Origin: an uncultured Clostridia bacterium
GTDB lineage: Bacteria; Bacillota; Clostridia; Oscillospirales; Acutalibacteraceae
DNA length: 56,537 nucleotides
Reading direction: 5' to 3'
Assembly (NCBI GenBank): GCA_946539105.1
Contig: CAMNHG010000001.1
Coordinates: 1-56,537 of the forward strand
Part shown: in pieces, positions 8,290 to 16,422 of the stretch
Numbering within the stretch: position 1 is the first letter of the stretch
Layout: every line of letters starts with the position of its first letter
Notes under the pieces: generated by a model
Database searches by the model: none
The model's input: only the letters and a program-made list of their open reading frames with translations
Told to the model about the DNA's origin: nothing
Position numbers and translations under genes: made by a program

Positions 8290-9134
8290 CTTACCCTCTC
8301 CCTGATAAACCCAATTAACCAGAATATAAAGAATACTACAATATCAACCGCAACGATTGTTGAGCCGACAGGCGTACCCTTTGGCGTGATGATAGAAATT
8401 ATGATACCGAGTGCCGCGCATATTACAGAAAGACAAGCCGAACAGATTGTTACTGACTTAAAGCTCTTGAATACGCGCATCGCAGAAAGTGCCGGGAAAA
8501 TCACAAGTGCCGAAATAAGCAGCGAGCCTACCAGGTTCATAGCCAACACAATAATTACCGCTATGATAACCGCGATAATCAGGTTATATATGCTGACCCT
8601 TGTTCCGGTCGCTCTTGCGAAATTCTCGTCAAAGGTGACTGAGAAAATTTTGTTATAGAAGAAGATGAACGCAAACACTACGATTACCGAGAGGATTATA
8701 CATACCCAAACCTCAAGCTCGCTAAGTGTAAGAATTGAGGTCGAACCAAACAGTGTGGTACAGACGTCGCCCGAAACATTTGACGAAGTGCTAAACACAT
8801 TCATCAAAAGGTAACCGATTGCAAGTGCTCCTACAGAAATCATCGCGACTGCCGCGTCACCCTTGATTCTCGCGTTGCTGCCTGTCCTCAAAAGCAAAAT
8901 CGCGCTGATAATCGTAACCGGCATAATAATAAGCATATCATTCGTAATTCCGGCTACAGCCGCAACCGCCATTGCGCCGAACGCCACGTGGGAAAGACCG
9001 TCGCCGATGAACGAAAAACGCTTAAGAACAAGAGTTACTCCGAGAAGCGACGAGCAAAGCGCGATTAAAACGCCGACGATTAGTGCGTACCTCACAAAAG
9101 GGTACTGCATATATGCCGCTAACTGTTCAAACAT
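8286..9134 (-). CDS. znuB: Zinc/manganese-type ABC transporter permease
   Basis: 282 residues with eight or so hydrophobic segments, typical of the ABC-3 permease family. Recognisable are GDGLSHVAFGA (about 41-51), the cytoplasmic coupling region, and LLISALVIFPALSAM near residue 210. It imports the divalent metal handed over by the binding protein, powered by the ATPase encoded just upstream. Its ATG overlaps the ATPase stop codon. Metal choice within the family (Zn or Mn) is not fixed by sequence; zinc is favoured by the Fur-family regulator in the same operon. Confidence 0.9.
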   Translation of the reverse strand: MFEQLAAYMQYPFVRYALIVGVLIALCSSLLGVTLVLKRFSFIGDGLSHVAFGAMAVAAVAGITNDMLIIMPVTIISAILLLRTGSNARIKGDAAVAMISVGALAIGYLLMNVFSTSSNVSGDVCTTLFGSTSILTLSELEVWVCIILSVIVVFAFIFFYNKIFSVTFDENFARATGTRVSIYNLIIAVIIAVIIVLAMNLVGSLLISALVIFPALSAMRVFKSFKSVTICSACLSVICAALGIIISIITPKGTPVGSTIVAVDIVVFFIFWLIGFIRERVR

Positions 9135-9829
9135 CAGAGCAGCCCCCTTTCCGCGCCGAAACGGCTGTCAAGGTACTGCTGACGGGTTCCGAAGAAAATT
9201 TCGTTGCCGATGTGCAGGATATGAGTTGCGTATTTAAGCGCGGCCTCTATATCGTGAGAAATCATTATTATCGTAATTTTATCCTTTTTATTAAGTCCCT
9301 CAATCAGGCTGTACATATCAGCCGTAACCTTCGGATCGAGCCCTGCCACGGGTTCGTCGAGCAGGAGCATTTTCTGCGTTGCGCATAGTGCGCGTGCCAA
9401 CAGAACCCTCTGCTGCTGACCGCCCGAAAGCTCGCGATAACAGCGGTTTTGCAGATTGTCAATGCCCATACGCTTAATATTTTCAGCCGCGCGTTGCTTT
9501 TCCTGCTTGGTATAAAACGGTCGAAGTCCGCATCTGCCCTGGTTGCCCGAAATTACGATTTCGCGAACGGAAGCCGGAAAGTCCTTTTGGACAACGGTCT
9601 GCTGAGGAAGATAGCCGATTTCGGTCTGCAAAAGTCCGTCGCCTGTTACTACCTTGCCGCTCATAGGTTTTTTAAGCCCCAATACGGTTTTCATAAGCGT
9701 TGATTTTCCCGAGCCGTTCTCTCCGACAATGCATAGATAATCGCCCGAATTTACCTCAAAGCTCAAATTGCTCAATATTTCCTTGCCCTCGTAGCCGAGA
9801 GTAAGGTTTTGACAGCTTAACTGTGCCAT
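9134..9829 (-). CDS. znuC: Zinc-type ABC transporter ATP-binding protein
   Basis: 231 residues, the size of ZnuC/AdcC ATPases. Walker A is GENGSGKST, the signature is LSGGQQQR, Walker B is LLLDEPVAGLD and the switch histidine is in ISHDI. It sits between the binding-protein and permease genes, four bases from the first and overlapping the second, so the transporter subunits are made together. All ATPase motifs are intact. Confidence 0.93.
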   Translation of the reverse strand: MAQLSCQNLTLGYEGKEILSNLSFEVNSGDYLCIVGENGSGKSTLMKTVLGLKKPMSGKVVTGDGLLQTEIGYLPQQTVVQKDFPASVREIVISGNQGRCGLRPFYTKQEKQRAAENIKRMGIDNLQNRCYRELSGGQQQRVLLARALCATQKMLLLDEPVAGLDPKVTADMYSLIEGLNKKDKITIIMISHDIEAALKYATHILHIGNEIFFGTRQQYLDSRFGAERGLL

Positions 9830-9833
9830 TTAA

Positions 9834-10799
9834 TTACCCCTTTACCGCCTGAGTAAATACATCAAGATTATTTTTCATAATATCCAAATATGTCTTGCCG
9901 CCTTCAATTTCCTGCTTGCTGACGGATTGCATTGAGTCAAGCTCAAGAATTTTGGCGTTTTTTTGATTAGAAGTCTGCAAAACCGTGTTAGCAATTTTAC
10001 CGTCTGAACCATCAATCTTCATAAGCGCGGGGAGCTTTAGTTCATCGAGCTTTTTTGAGAGGAAAGCAACGGTTTCAAAGCTCGCTTCGGATTCCGCCGA
10101 ACAACCGGAGAATGCCGCGTAATACTTGAGGTTATAATCATCCAGCATATACCTGAACGGAAAACGGTCGGCAAAAATCAATGTGTCGTACTTTGCGGTA
10201 TCCCTGACGGATTTATACTGTGCGTCAAGTTCATTTAACTTCTTTAAGTATTCCTCTGTATTTTTGCTGTAGATTTCTTTATTTTCCGCGTTTTTTTCGC
10301 TGAGTTTATCAGAAATTTTACCGCAGAGTAACGAGGCGTTTTTTAGGGAAAGCCATACGTGCTCGTCAAGCTCCGGTTCATCTTCTTTTTTATCGGAATC
10401 GCCCTGCATACCCTCAACGGTTTCTTCCTCTTTTGCCTTTGTGCCGAGTTCGTCCAAAAGGTTAATTACTGTCATTTCCTTGTTGACCGCTCCTTTGAGC
10501 GCGTCATTGACCCATTTGTCAGATTCTCCGCCGACATAGATAAACACGTCGCAGTTAGAGATTTTTACAATATCCTCCGCTGTGGGCTGATAGCTGTGGA
10601 AATCAGTTCCGTTTTCAACCAACAATGTCAGGTCAATGTCATCTAATCCGGCAGTGATATTTCTAACCCAGTCATACTCGGAAAAAATAGTTGTGACAAT
10701 CTTTAGCTTTCCGTTATCCTTTGCAGGAGCTGACGAACAGCCGGCAAATACGGCAACCGCCGTCAGAGCCGCCATAATCAGCGATATAATTCTTTTCAT
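9834..10799 (-). CDS. znuA: Zinc ABC transporter substrate-binding lipoprotein
   Basis: 321 residues of the cluster A-1 (ZnuA/TroA) family with a lipoprotein signal ending FAGC. Metal-site landmarks are NGTDFHSYQPTAEDI (first His) and DEHVWLS (second His). Where classical members have an SH-x-AF-x-Y motif this one reads ADRFPFRYMLDDY, which I know as a clostridial variant. The flexible loop before the second His is acidic (about 125-145) rather than His-rich. A GGGAG site precedes the ATG. It is the first transporter gene after the regulator, 13 bases from it. Confidence 0.9.
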   Translation of the reverse strand: MKRIISLIMAALTAVAVFAGCSSAPAKDNGKLKIVTTIFSEYDWVRNITAGLDDIDLTLLVENGTDFHSYQPTAEDIVKISNCDVFIYVGGESDKWVNDALKGAVNKEMTVINLLDELGTKAKEEETVEGMQGDSDKKEDEPELDEHVWLSLKNASLLCGKISDKLSEKNAENKEIYSKNTEEYLKKLNELDAQYKSVRDTAKYDTLIFADRFPFRYMLDDYNLKYYAAFSGCSAESEASFETVAFLSKKLDELKLPALMKIDGSDGKIANTVLQTSNQKNAKILELDSMQSVSKQEIEGGKTYLDIMKNNLDVFTQAVKG

Positions 10800-10812
10800 A
10801 ATATACTCCCTG

Positions 10813-11208
10813 TTAATTATTTTTACAGTCCTTGCATACTCCGTAAAGTACGGTCTCGGATTTATCTATAGTGAAGTCGTCGCTTTGAGCAAGGGTATTT
10901 ATCAGCATATCGGCACATTCGGCGTTCATATGGTAGGTCTTACCGCATTTTTTGCAGGAAAGATGCAGACATTCCCTGCATTTGTGCGCGTCGGTATAAA
11001 GATAATAAACCTCGCGTGTGCCGCTTTTGCTGACGCGCCTTACCTTGCCTTCCTTTTCAAGATCGGAAAGATTGCGGTAAACCGCGCTTATGCTTACACC
11101 CATACCGCCGAGCTCTGATTCAATTATTTTTGCAGAAAGCTCCTCATCGGCGTGCTGTTCAAGAAAAGCAAGAAGGGCTTTGCGTTGCTTTGTCATATAT
11201 TTAGGCAT
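10813..11208 (-). CDS. Fur-family metalloregulator, probably Zur
   Basis: 131 residues with an N-terminal winged helix (VSISAVYRNLSDLEKEGKVRR) and a C-terminal dimerisation domain with two CxxC pairs (CKKC and CKDC), the structural zinc site of Fur-family proteins. The HKCREC and TYHMNAEC segments supply further ligands. It heads an operon of znuA-znuC-znuB and a lipoprotein, and its promoter is enclosed by two palindromes. A zinc-responsive repressor that controls its own operon (Zur) is therefore the likeliest role; a PerR or Fur role cannot be excluded from the protein alone. Confidence 0.85.
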   Translation of the reverse strand: MPKYMTKQRKALLAFLEQHADEELSAKIIESELGGMGVSISAVYRNLSDLEKEGKVRRVSKSGTREVYYLYTDAHKCRECLHLSCKKCGKTYHMNAECADMLINTLAQSDDFTIDKSETVLYGVCKDCKNN

Positions 11209-11220
11209 AATTACACTCCA

Positions 11221-11241
11221 ATTTGCGAATCATTCGCAAAT
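11221..11241. promoter_or_regulatory. Fur-family operator, proximal palindrome
   Basis: A perfect 10-1-10 palindrome, ATTTGCGAAT-C-ATTCGCAAAT, lies just downstream of the -10 box and 12 bases before the regulator ATG. It has the NATNAT-like centre of Fur-family boxes, but a GCGAAT core differs from the B. subtilis Zur and Fur consensus. Confidence 0.8.
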
Positions 11242-11242
11242 A

Positions 11243-11271
11243 ATTATATCAGGGAATACGGTTAAAGTCAA
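11243..11271 (-). promoter_or_regulatory. Sigma-A promoter of the zinc operon
   Basis: Minus strand TTGACT (11266-11271), 17-base spacer, TATAAT (11243-11248). The -35 lies partly inside the distal palindrome and the -10 abuts the proximal one, so a bound regulator would block both ends. Confidence 0.85.
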
Positions 11272-11301
11272 TAGATTTGCGAATAATTCGCAAATCTATT
11301 G
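11269..11301. promoter_or_regulatory. Fur-family operator, distal palindrome
   Basis: A perfect 16-1-16 palindrome centred on A11285. It shares the core TTTGCGAAT-N-ATTCGCAAA with the proximal site, its centre 54 bases away, and extends outward to CAATAGA...TCTATTG. It overlaps the -35 of the zinc operon promoter. Confidence 0.8.
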
Positions 11302-11304
11302 CGA

Positions 11305-11336
11305 TAAAAAATGCGCTGTATCAAAATACAACGCAT
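11305..11336 (-). terminator. Terminator of the potassium-uptake genes
   Basis: Minus strand stem ATGCG-T-TGTAT / ATACA-G-CGCAT (11311-11336) with a TTTG loop is followed by TTTTTT. It insulates the Trk/Ktr pair from the zinc operon promoter immediately downstream. Confidence 0.85.
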
Positions 11337-11347
11337 CTGTAAGTAGA

Positions 11348-11995
11348 TTAATCTTTAAAACACTTTTGAATCGCCTTGTACTCTCCAAGCACCAAAAGCG
11401 TGGTATCATCTGTCAAAACCGTATCAGGCTGTACCATAAAATCAATATTATCATCCTTTTTTAAGCCGATAATAGTAAGGCCGTATTTTTTTCTGACATC
11501 GAGCTGAACAATAGTTTTTCCAACCCAATATTCGGGGATAGAAACCTCATAAATAGAATATTTATCGTCAAGTGCTATATAGTCGAGAATATGGTCACTG
11601 CTGTATCGGATTGCTGCCCAGTTCGCTACCTGCTTTTCAGGATAAACAACCTTATCCGCTCCGTTTCGGAGAAGGAATCTTTCCTGTCCGTCGCGTTCCG
11701 CGCGCGCTACTACCAAGCTCGCTCCGAGTTCTTTTAAAAGATATGTTGTCTCCAGCGAGCTTTGAAAATCATTGCTGATTGTTACAAAACAAACATCAAA
11801 ATTATCTACGCCGATTGATCGGAGAAAAGCCTCGTTAGTGCTGTCTCCGATTTGAGCATCGGTGACAATATCAATCGCGTCGTTAACCTTTTTCTCGTCA
11901 ATATCAATGCCGAGGACTTCGTGACCGAGCTTGTCAAGCTGTACGGCAATATGTTTTCCGAATCTTCCGAGTCCTATAAGCAAAACAGATTTCAT
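11348..11995 (-). CDS. TrkA/KtrA-type potassium-channel regulatory protein
   Basis: 215 residues: an RCK_N Rossmann domain (about 1-130; LLIGLGRFGKHIA is the dinucleotide loop and GIDIDEKK the adenosine-ribose acid) and an RCK_C domain (about 138-215, ending LLVLGEYKAIQ). Such cytoplasmic octameric rings gate Trk/Ktr potassium channels in response to nucleotides; RCK_C domains of Firmicutes commonly bind c-di-AMP. It follows the TrkH-like gene by ten bases, starts with ATG after GGAG, and is followed by a terminator. Confidence 0.9.
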   Translation of the reverse strand: MKSVLLIGLGRFGKHIAVQLDKLGHEVLGIDIDEKKVNDAIDIVTDAQIGDSTNEAFLRSIGVDNFDVCFVTISNDFQSSLETTYLLKELGASLVVARAERDGQERFLLRNGADKVVYPEKQVANWAAIRYSSDHILDYIALDDKYSIYEVSIPEYWVGKTIVQLDVRKKYGLTIIGLKKDDNIDFMVQPDTVLTDDTTLLVLGEYKAIQKCFKD

Positions 11996-12005
11996 TGTTA
12001 ATCTC

Positions 12006-13343
12006 CTATCCTACAATTATTTTTTCCTGGGGAAGTTTAGAAAGTTTTTTGGTTGATGTTGAAATTGCGGCGTAAAGTATTGTAAGTCCGCCGACTCTGC
12101 CCAGGAACATAAGCACCACAAGAATAATTTGAGACGCTATGCCGAGCGTCGGTGTAATTCCAAGAGTACAGCCTACGGTGCCAACCGCAGAAGCAGTCTC
12201 AAACAGACATAAGCCAAACGGTAAGCCCTCTATCATACAAATTGCCGATGCGCTGAAAAAGCACAGGGTAATATACATTAAAAAGAGAGTAGAGGCAGTT
12301 TTTATCGCACCGGGGTCAAGCCTTCTTCCGAAACACTCAGGATCCTGCTTGCGCTTGCAGGTTGATATTGCGTTAAGTACAAGCACGGCAAGGGTTGTGG
12401 TTTTCATACCGCCTGCTGTGGAGCCCGGCGAACCGCCGACGAGCATCAAGCCGATAAACACTGCCTGACCGATTACCGACATTGATCCGAGGTCAAGAGT
12501 GTTAAAGCCCGCGGTTCTGGTTGTTACCGACTGAAAGATTGAACCGAAGATTCTCTCACCTATCGGAAGCTCCGCAAAATCGTGCAGAAAGAAAAGAAGA
12601 GCCGGACCGATGATCAGTATTGCGGATGTGACAAGCACAATTTTACTCTGCAAGCTGTAATGTTTTAACTTAAACTTGTGATCGACTACATCCTTCCAAG
12701 TGATAAAACCGATACCGCCGACGATAATCAACAGCATTATAACGATGTTTATGACAGGATTTGCCGAATACGCCGTGATTGAAGCGAACTTGTTGTCGGG
12801 CTTTCCCATAATGTCAAAACCGGCGTTGCAAAAAGCGGATATTGAATGGAAGAACGACATCCAGATTCCTCTGGGCCCGAAATCGTGAATAAACACTGGC
12901 ATCATCGCAACTGCTCCGGCAAGCTCTATAATCAAGGTGCCTTTTAAAACAAATCGCGTCATCCTGACAATTCCGCCGACAGTCGGCGCGGAAATAGCGT
13001 TCTGCATTATACTTCTTTGTCCAAACGAAATCTTCTTACCCGATATCATCGCGACTGAGGCGACCATAGTAATAACTCCGAGACCGCCGATTTGAATTAA
13101 GATAAGTATAACCGCCTGCCCGAACTCCGTCCAATATGTTGCGGTATCCTGAACAATAAGTCCGGTTACGCACACCGCTGAGGTTGCGGTAAACAGAGTT
13201 TGATTAAAAGGGGTAATATTTCCGCTTTTTGAGGCTATTGGGAGCATCAAAATCAACGCGCCGGTGAGAATAACACTCAAAAATCCGATTGAAATAGTTT
13301 GAAACGACGTAAGCCGAATCCTTTTTTTGCCTGAACCAGTCAT
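12006..13343 (-). CDS. TrkH/KtrB-type potassium transporter
   Basis: 445 residues with about eight to ten membrane segments in the four-fold MPM arrangement of the TrkH/KtrB family. Selectivity-filter glycine regions are visible at TSAVCVTGL, FCNAGFDIMG, TRTAGFNTLD and ASAVGTVGCTLG, and GGSPGSTAGGMKTTT is the conserved segment after the third repeat. The ATG at 13343 has GGAAG five bases upstream and is preferred over an in-frame GTG two codons earlier. It forms a two-gene operon with the RCK protein. Confidence 0.92.
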   Translation of the reverse strand: MTGSGKKRIRLTSFQTISIGFLSVILTGALILMLPIASKSGNITPFNQTLFTATSAVCVTGLIVQDTATYWTEFGQAVILILIQIGGLGVITMVASVAMISGKKISFGQRSIMQNAISAPTVGGIVRMTRFVLKGTLIIELAGAVAMMPVFIHDFGPRGIWMSFFHSISAFCNAGFDIMGKPDNKFASITAYSANPVINIVIMLLIIVGGIGFITWKDVVDHKFKLKHYSLQSKIVLVTSAILIIGPALLFFLHDFAELPIGERIFGSIFQSVTTRTAGFNTLDLGSMSVIGQAVFIGLMLVGGSPGSTAGGMKTTTLAVLVLNAISTCKRKQDPECFGRRLDPGAIKTASTLFLMYITLCFFSASAICMIEGLPFGLCLFETASAVGTVGCTLGITPTLGIASQIILVVLMFLGRVGGLTILYAAISTSTKKLSKLPQEKIIVG

Positions 13344-13398
13344 ATACACTTCCAGCCTTTATATTAACTAATTTAATACTAAACCGCATAATATATTA

Positions 13399-13427
13399 AT
13401 TATATCACACGAACACAAAATTGTCAC
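13399..13427 (-). promoter_or_regulatory. Promoter of the Trk/Ktr operon
   Basis: Minus strand GTGACA (13422-13427), 17-base spacer, TATAAT (13399-13404). The -35 has one mismatch. No c-di-AMP (ydaO) riboswitch is seen in the short leader. Confidence 0.55.
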
Positions 13428-13448
13428 CCCTGAATTTTTAATGATATA

Positions 13449-13488
13449 AAAAACGCCGCCAAGCAGGAAACACCCCACTTGACGGCTT
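13449..13488 (-). terminator. Terminator of the GMP synthase gene
   Basis: Minus strand stem GCCGTCAAG / CTTGGCGGC (13478-13486 with 13455-13463), then GTTTTTTAT. Confidence 0.85.
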
Positions 13489-13512
13489 AATTTATAATTC
13501 TAAATTAGAAAT

Positions 13513-14493
13513 TTATTCCCACTCTATTGTGGCGCAGGGCTTGGGTGTGAGGTCGTAGAGGACGCGGTTTACGTTTTCTACCTCTGTGGTGATTCTCTTT
13601 GTGATGTGCTGTAAAAGCTCAAAGGGAACATCCTCAATGGTTGCGGTCATTGCGTCGGTGGTGTTTACGGCACGGATAATAACGGGATATGCGAATGTGC
13701 GCTTGCCGTCCTTTACGCCTACCGATTTAAAGTTGGGCACTGCTGTGAAGTATTGCCATACCTTGCCCTCAAGTCCGTTCTTTGCAAACTCCTCGCGGAG
13801 AATAGCGTCGGATTCTCTGACAGCTTCGAGTCTGTCGCGTGTGATTGCGCCGAGGCAGCGAACGCCGAGTCCGGGGCCGGGGAACGGCTGGCGGAATACC
13901 ATATTATCGGGAAGTCCGAGTGCCTTGCCGACTACTCTTACCTCGTCCTTAAAAAGGAGTTTTACAGGTTCTACAAGCTCAAACTGTAAATCCTCGGGAA
14001 GTCCGCCTACATTGTGGTGAGCCTTTACACCGTCGCTTTCGAGAATGTCGGGATAGATTGTGCCCTGCGCGAGGAACTCAATACCGTCGAGCTTTCTCGC
14101 CTCTTCCTCAAATACTCTGATAAACTCCGCGCCGATAATCTTTCTCTTTTTCTCGGGTTCTTCAACGCCTGCGAGCTTGTCGAGGAAACGGTCAACGGCG
14201 TCAACATAAACGAGGTTGGCGTTCATCTGGTTTTTAAACACCTCTACTACCTGCTCGGGCTCGCCCTTGCGGAGAAGTCCGTGGTTTACATGAACGCAGA
14301 CCAGCTGCTGTCCTACAGCCTTGATAAGCAGAGCGGCTACTACAGAGCTGTCAACTCCGCCTGAAAGTGCCAAAAGCACCTTTTTATCGCCGATTTGCTC
14401 TCTTAATTCCTTAACCTGCTCGTCAATAAACGCGTTCGCAAGCTCGGGTGTTGTTATTCTTTCCATTGTTTCGGGACGTACATTTCCTTGCAT
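13513..14493 (-). CDS. guaA: GMP synthase ATP-pyrophosphatase subunit, without a glutaminase domain
   Basis: 326 residues covering only the synthetase part of GMP synthase: the PP-loop LALSGGVDSSVVAALL (about residues 40-55), HVNHGLLR, QGTIYPD, RQPFPGPGLGVR and the dimerisation domain ending LTPKPCATIEWE. This part converts XMP to GMP using ATP and ammonia. The roughly 200-residue N-terminal glutamine amidotransferase of standard GuaA (about 510-525 residues) is absent, and the ATG at 14493 follows AAGGAG and a promoter, so it is not an assembly break. Two-subunit GMP synthases are known from archaea. No glutaminase gene is visible here. Single-gene unit with its own promoter and terminator. 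Confidence 0.92.
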   Translation of the reverse strand: MQGNVRPETMERITTPELANAFIDEQVKELREQIGDKKVLLALSGGVDSSVVAALLIKAVGQQLVCVHVNHGLLRKGEPEQVVEVFKNQMNANLVYVDAVDRFLDKLAGVEEPEKKRKIIGAEFIRVFEEEARKLDGIEFLAQGTIYPDILESDGVKAHHNVGGLPEDLQFELVEPVKLLFKDEVRVVGKALGLPDNMVFRQPFPGPGLGVRCLGAITRDRLEAVRESDAILREEFAKNGLEGKVWQYFTAVPNFKSVGVKDGKRTFAYPVIIRAVNTTDAMTATIEDVPFELLQHITKRITTEVENVNRVLYDLTPKPCATIEWE

Positions 14494-14523
14494 AACTTAC
14501 TCCTTTATTTTTTTGATGTCATA

Positions 14524-14552
14524 ATTATAAACTAATCTGAATATTAAATCAA
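14524..14552 (-). promoter_or_regulatory. Sigma-A promoter of guaA
   Basis: Minus strand TTGATT (14547-14552), 17-base spacer, TATAAT (14524-14529), ending about 30 bases before the ATG. Confidence 0.7.
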
Positions 14553-14604
14553 GGCTTTTATAAAATAACCGGAATCCGTTTGGGCGGATTCCGATTAATA
14601 TTAT

Positions 14605-15828
14605 TTATTCGGTTTTTTCTTCGGTAACTTCGATTACTTCTTCTTTAACTTCTTCGGCAGGAGCTTCCTCTGTGATTTCGGGTTCAGCGGTTACTTCCTC
14701 TGTCTGCTCTGCCTGTGGTTCTTCGGGAGCTGCTTCTTCATCATTAGTAACCTTTATCTCTTCGCTGTCATCCTTACATTCCTCAACGCCGTAGAGTTCG
14801 GAAGCCATAATTGCGAGAGCTTCCTCTGCCTCGGGAATCGGCAGACCTACAAAGAAGTGCATTTGGTTCTTGTAGATGTTAACGTCGATGTCAAGCTCGT
14901 AATCATCCGCAATATCCTTGAGAGTATTTGCGTCAGCGCAGAAAATTTCCCTTGTGCCGGCAAATACCGTGATTTTGCAAAGTCCTGTAAGGTCGCCGTA
15001 AATCGGGCTTACCGCGGGGTGCTTAAGGTCAAGGTCACCTGCGTAAAGCTCGCCTTTTTCTCTGAGAACGTCAGCGTTTAAGAGCTTATCCTGCGGCTGA
15101 ATTTCAGCTATGGCTGGATTGCTGTTAGTTACATCAAGCCACGGTGAGATAAGGAAAGCCTGCTTGGGCATGGGCAGAGTCTGATACTTAATCTTCTGCA
15201 GAAGTGAAAGCACAAGTCCGCCGCCAGCACCGTCGCCGACAAAGACGATTTTATCAGCAGGTATCTGATTTTCCTCAATCAAATACATATAGCGGTCGAG
15301 GAGCATTTTCTGAATTTCAACAGCTGTGTGCGCAGGAGCTTTGGGATAAACAGGCAATACGAGCTGTGCGCCGAGCTTGTTTGACAGCTTCTTTAAGAAC
15401 GAATAGTGGAACCTGGTGGGATTTGTCCAGAAGTCGGTTCCGTGAATATAGAAAAGAATGCAGTCTGACGTCTTTTCCTCGGGCTCTAATACAAAGGTAT
15501 CGTCAGTGAACCAGTCGATTTCGGTAAAGCCCATAGACTTTTTAACCTGCTCGGGGAACACAAAGGGCTTTGAGCTTTCTTCAAGTCCCTTTTCAAAATT
15601 GACGGGCTTTTTAACCGCGAGAGGCAGAACCTTTGCCGCGTCCTCGAACACAAGGCTCTTCATGCTTCTTTCCTGATTTTTTGCCTGTGCCGACTTTGCG
15701 ATAGCCGAGCCTACGGCTACGGCTGCTGCAGCGGTGGCGATGCCGAGTGCTATTTTATGACCTGTTTTCATTTTAAAAACTCCTCCCCCTATTTTAGAAA
15801 CAGCTTTTGTAATTGAATAGATATTCAT
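14605..15828 (-). CDS. Membrane-anchored alpha/beta-hydrolase-fold protein lacking the nucleophile serine
   Basis: 407 residues: an N-terminal hydrophobic Ala-rich segment (about 25-45), an alpha/beta-hydrolase domain like the hormone-sensitive lipase group (about 95-345), and an acidic Glu/Val/Ala-rich tail (350-407). The usual GDSAGG nucleophile elbow reads GDGAGG (198-203); the GGT codon for Gly200 is clear in the DNA. The oxyanion motif HGGG is reduced to HGTD (129-132), while a late His (MHFF, 323-326) remains. Hydrolysis by the normal mechanism is therefore unlikely. Two starts have strong Shine-Dalgarno sites: ATG 15828 (AGGAGG) and ATG 15771 (GGAGG, starts MKTGHK); both keep the membrane segment. 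Role unknown. Confidence 0.75.
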   Translation of the reverse strand: MNIYSITKAVSKIGGGVFKMKTGHKIALGIATAAAAVAVGSAIAKSAQAKNQERSMKSLVFEDAAKVLPLAVKKPVNFEKGLEESSKPFVFPEQVKKSMGFTEIDWFTDDTFVLEPEEKTSDCILFYIHGTDFWTNPTRFHYSFLKKLSNKLGAQLVLPVYPKAPAHTAVEIQKMLLDRYMYLIEENQIPADKIVFVGDGAGGGLVLSLLQKIKYQTLPMPKQAFLISPWLDVTNSNPAIAEIQPQDKLLNADVLREKGELYAGDLDLKHPAVSPIYGDLTGLCKITVFAGTREIFCADANTLKDIADDYELDIDVNIYKNQMHFFVGLPIPEAEEALAIMASELYGVEECKDDSEEIKVTNDEEAAPEEPQAEQTEEVTAEPEITEEAPAEEVKEEVIEVTEEKTE

Positions 15829-15940
15829 AAAAACCTCCTAAATTAAAAATATTTATCAAAAATTATTATATCATACAAATAATCACTTGTCACCTATTTT
15901 TAAATCTTTTTTAATCATTTGTTAATAATTGCCCAAATAA

Positions 15941-15969
15941 AAACAAAAAACCTGCCGGAACAGCAGGTT
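15941..15969 (-). terminator. Terminator of rnpB
   Basis: Minus strand stem AACCTGC / GCAGGTT (15963-15969 with 15949-15955) followed by TTTTGTTTTT. Confidence 0.8.
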
Positions 15970-15972
15970 AAT

Positions 15973-16327
15973 ATAATGCGACTGCGCCTGTAAGCCGGGT
16001 TCTGTCGTGAACAGCCATCTATCTTGGCAGAGGGTTGCCCCTGCTGCTCGATGCCACCTCCTAAGAACTCGCCGAGCAAGCGAATAAAGTTCTACCACGG
16101 TGTTGCTTCAAATAGGGTTTACACGGCAGGCTTGTCTCCAAGCCTCCGGTGAGCTCTTACCTCACCTTTCCATCCTTACCGAATTATATTCGGCGGTAAT
16201 TTTCTGTTGCACTATCCCTGGGGTCGCCCCCGGCGGCCGTTAGCCGTTATTTTTGCTCTGTGAAGCCCGGACTTTCCTCGCACAGGTTTTTTCAAACACT
16301 GCCCGCGGCTGTTCAGCGCACTCGCGT
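15973..16327 (-). ncRNA. rnpB: RNase P RNA, bacterial
   Basis: The minus strand carries the conserved core blocks GAGGAAAGTCCGGGCT near the 5' end and ACAGAACCCGGCTTACAGGC near the 3' end, plus GGTAAGGATGGAAAGGTGAG and GGAGGTGGCATCGAGC between. Helix P1 is formed by GCGAGTGCGC and GCGCAGTCGC at the two ends. Length is about 350 nt, which fits bacterial RNase P RNA; the type A or B choice was not resolved. The ends are estimated from P1, the promoter and the terminator, to within a few bases. Confidence 0.95.
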
Positions 16328-16331
16328 TATT

Positions 16332-16360
16332 ATAATAAATCATTTTAAGGAAGTTGTCAA
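16332..16360 (-). promoter_or_regulatory. Promoter of rnpB
   Basis: Minus strand TTGACA (16355-16360), 17-base spacer, TATTAT (16332-16337). The predicted start falls at the first base of helix P1. Confidence 0.75.
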
Positions 16361-16364
16361 ATAC

Positions 16365-16393
16365 TTGATTATAAAACATTTTTGAGGTATAAT
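16365..16393 (+). promoter_or_regulatory. Promoter of the malic enzyme gene
   Basis: TTGATT (16365-16370), 17-base spacer, TATAAT (16388-16393). Its -35 lies four bases from the -35 of the divergent rnpB promoter, so the polymerases would compete. Confidence 0.75.
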
Positions 16394-16422
16394 ATATAAG
16401 ATTTGACGAAAGGAGTAATTTT

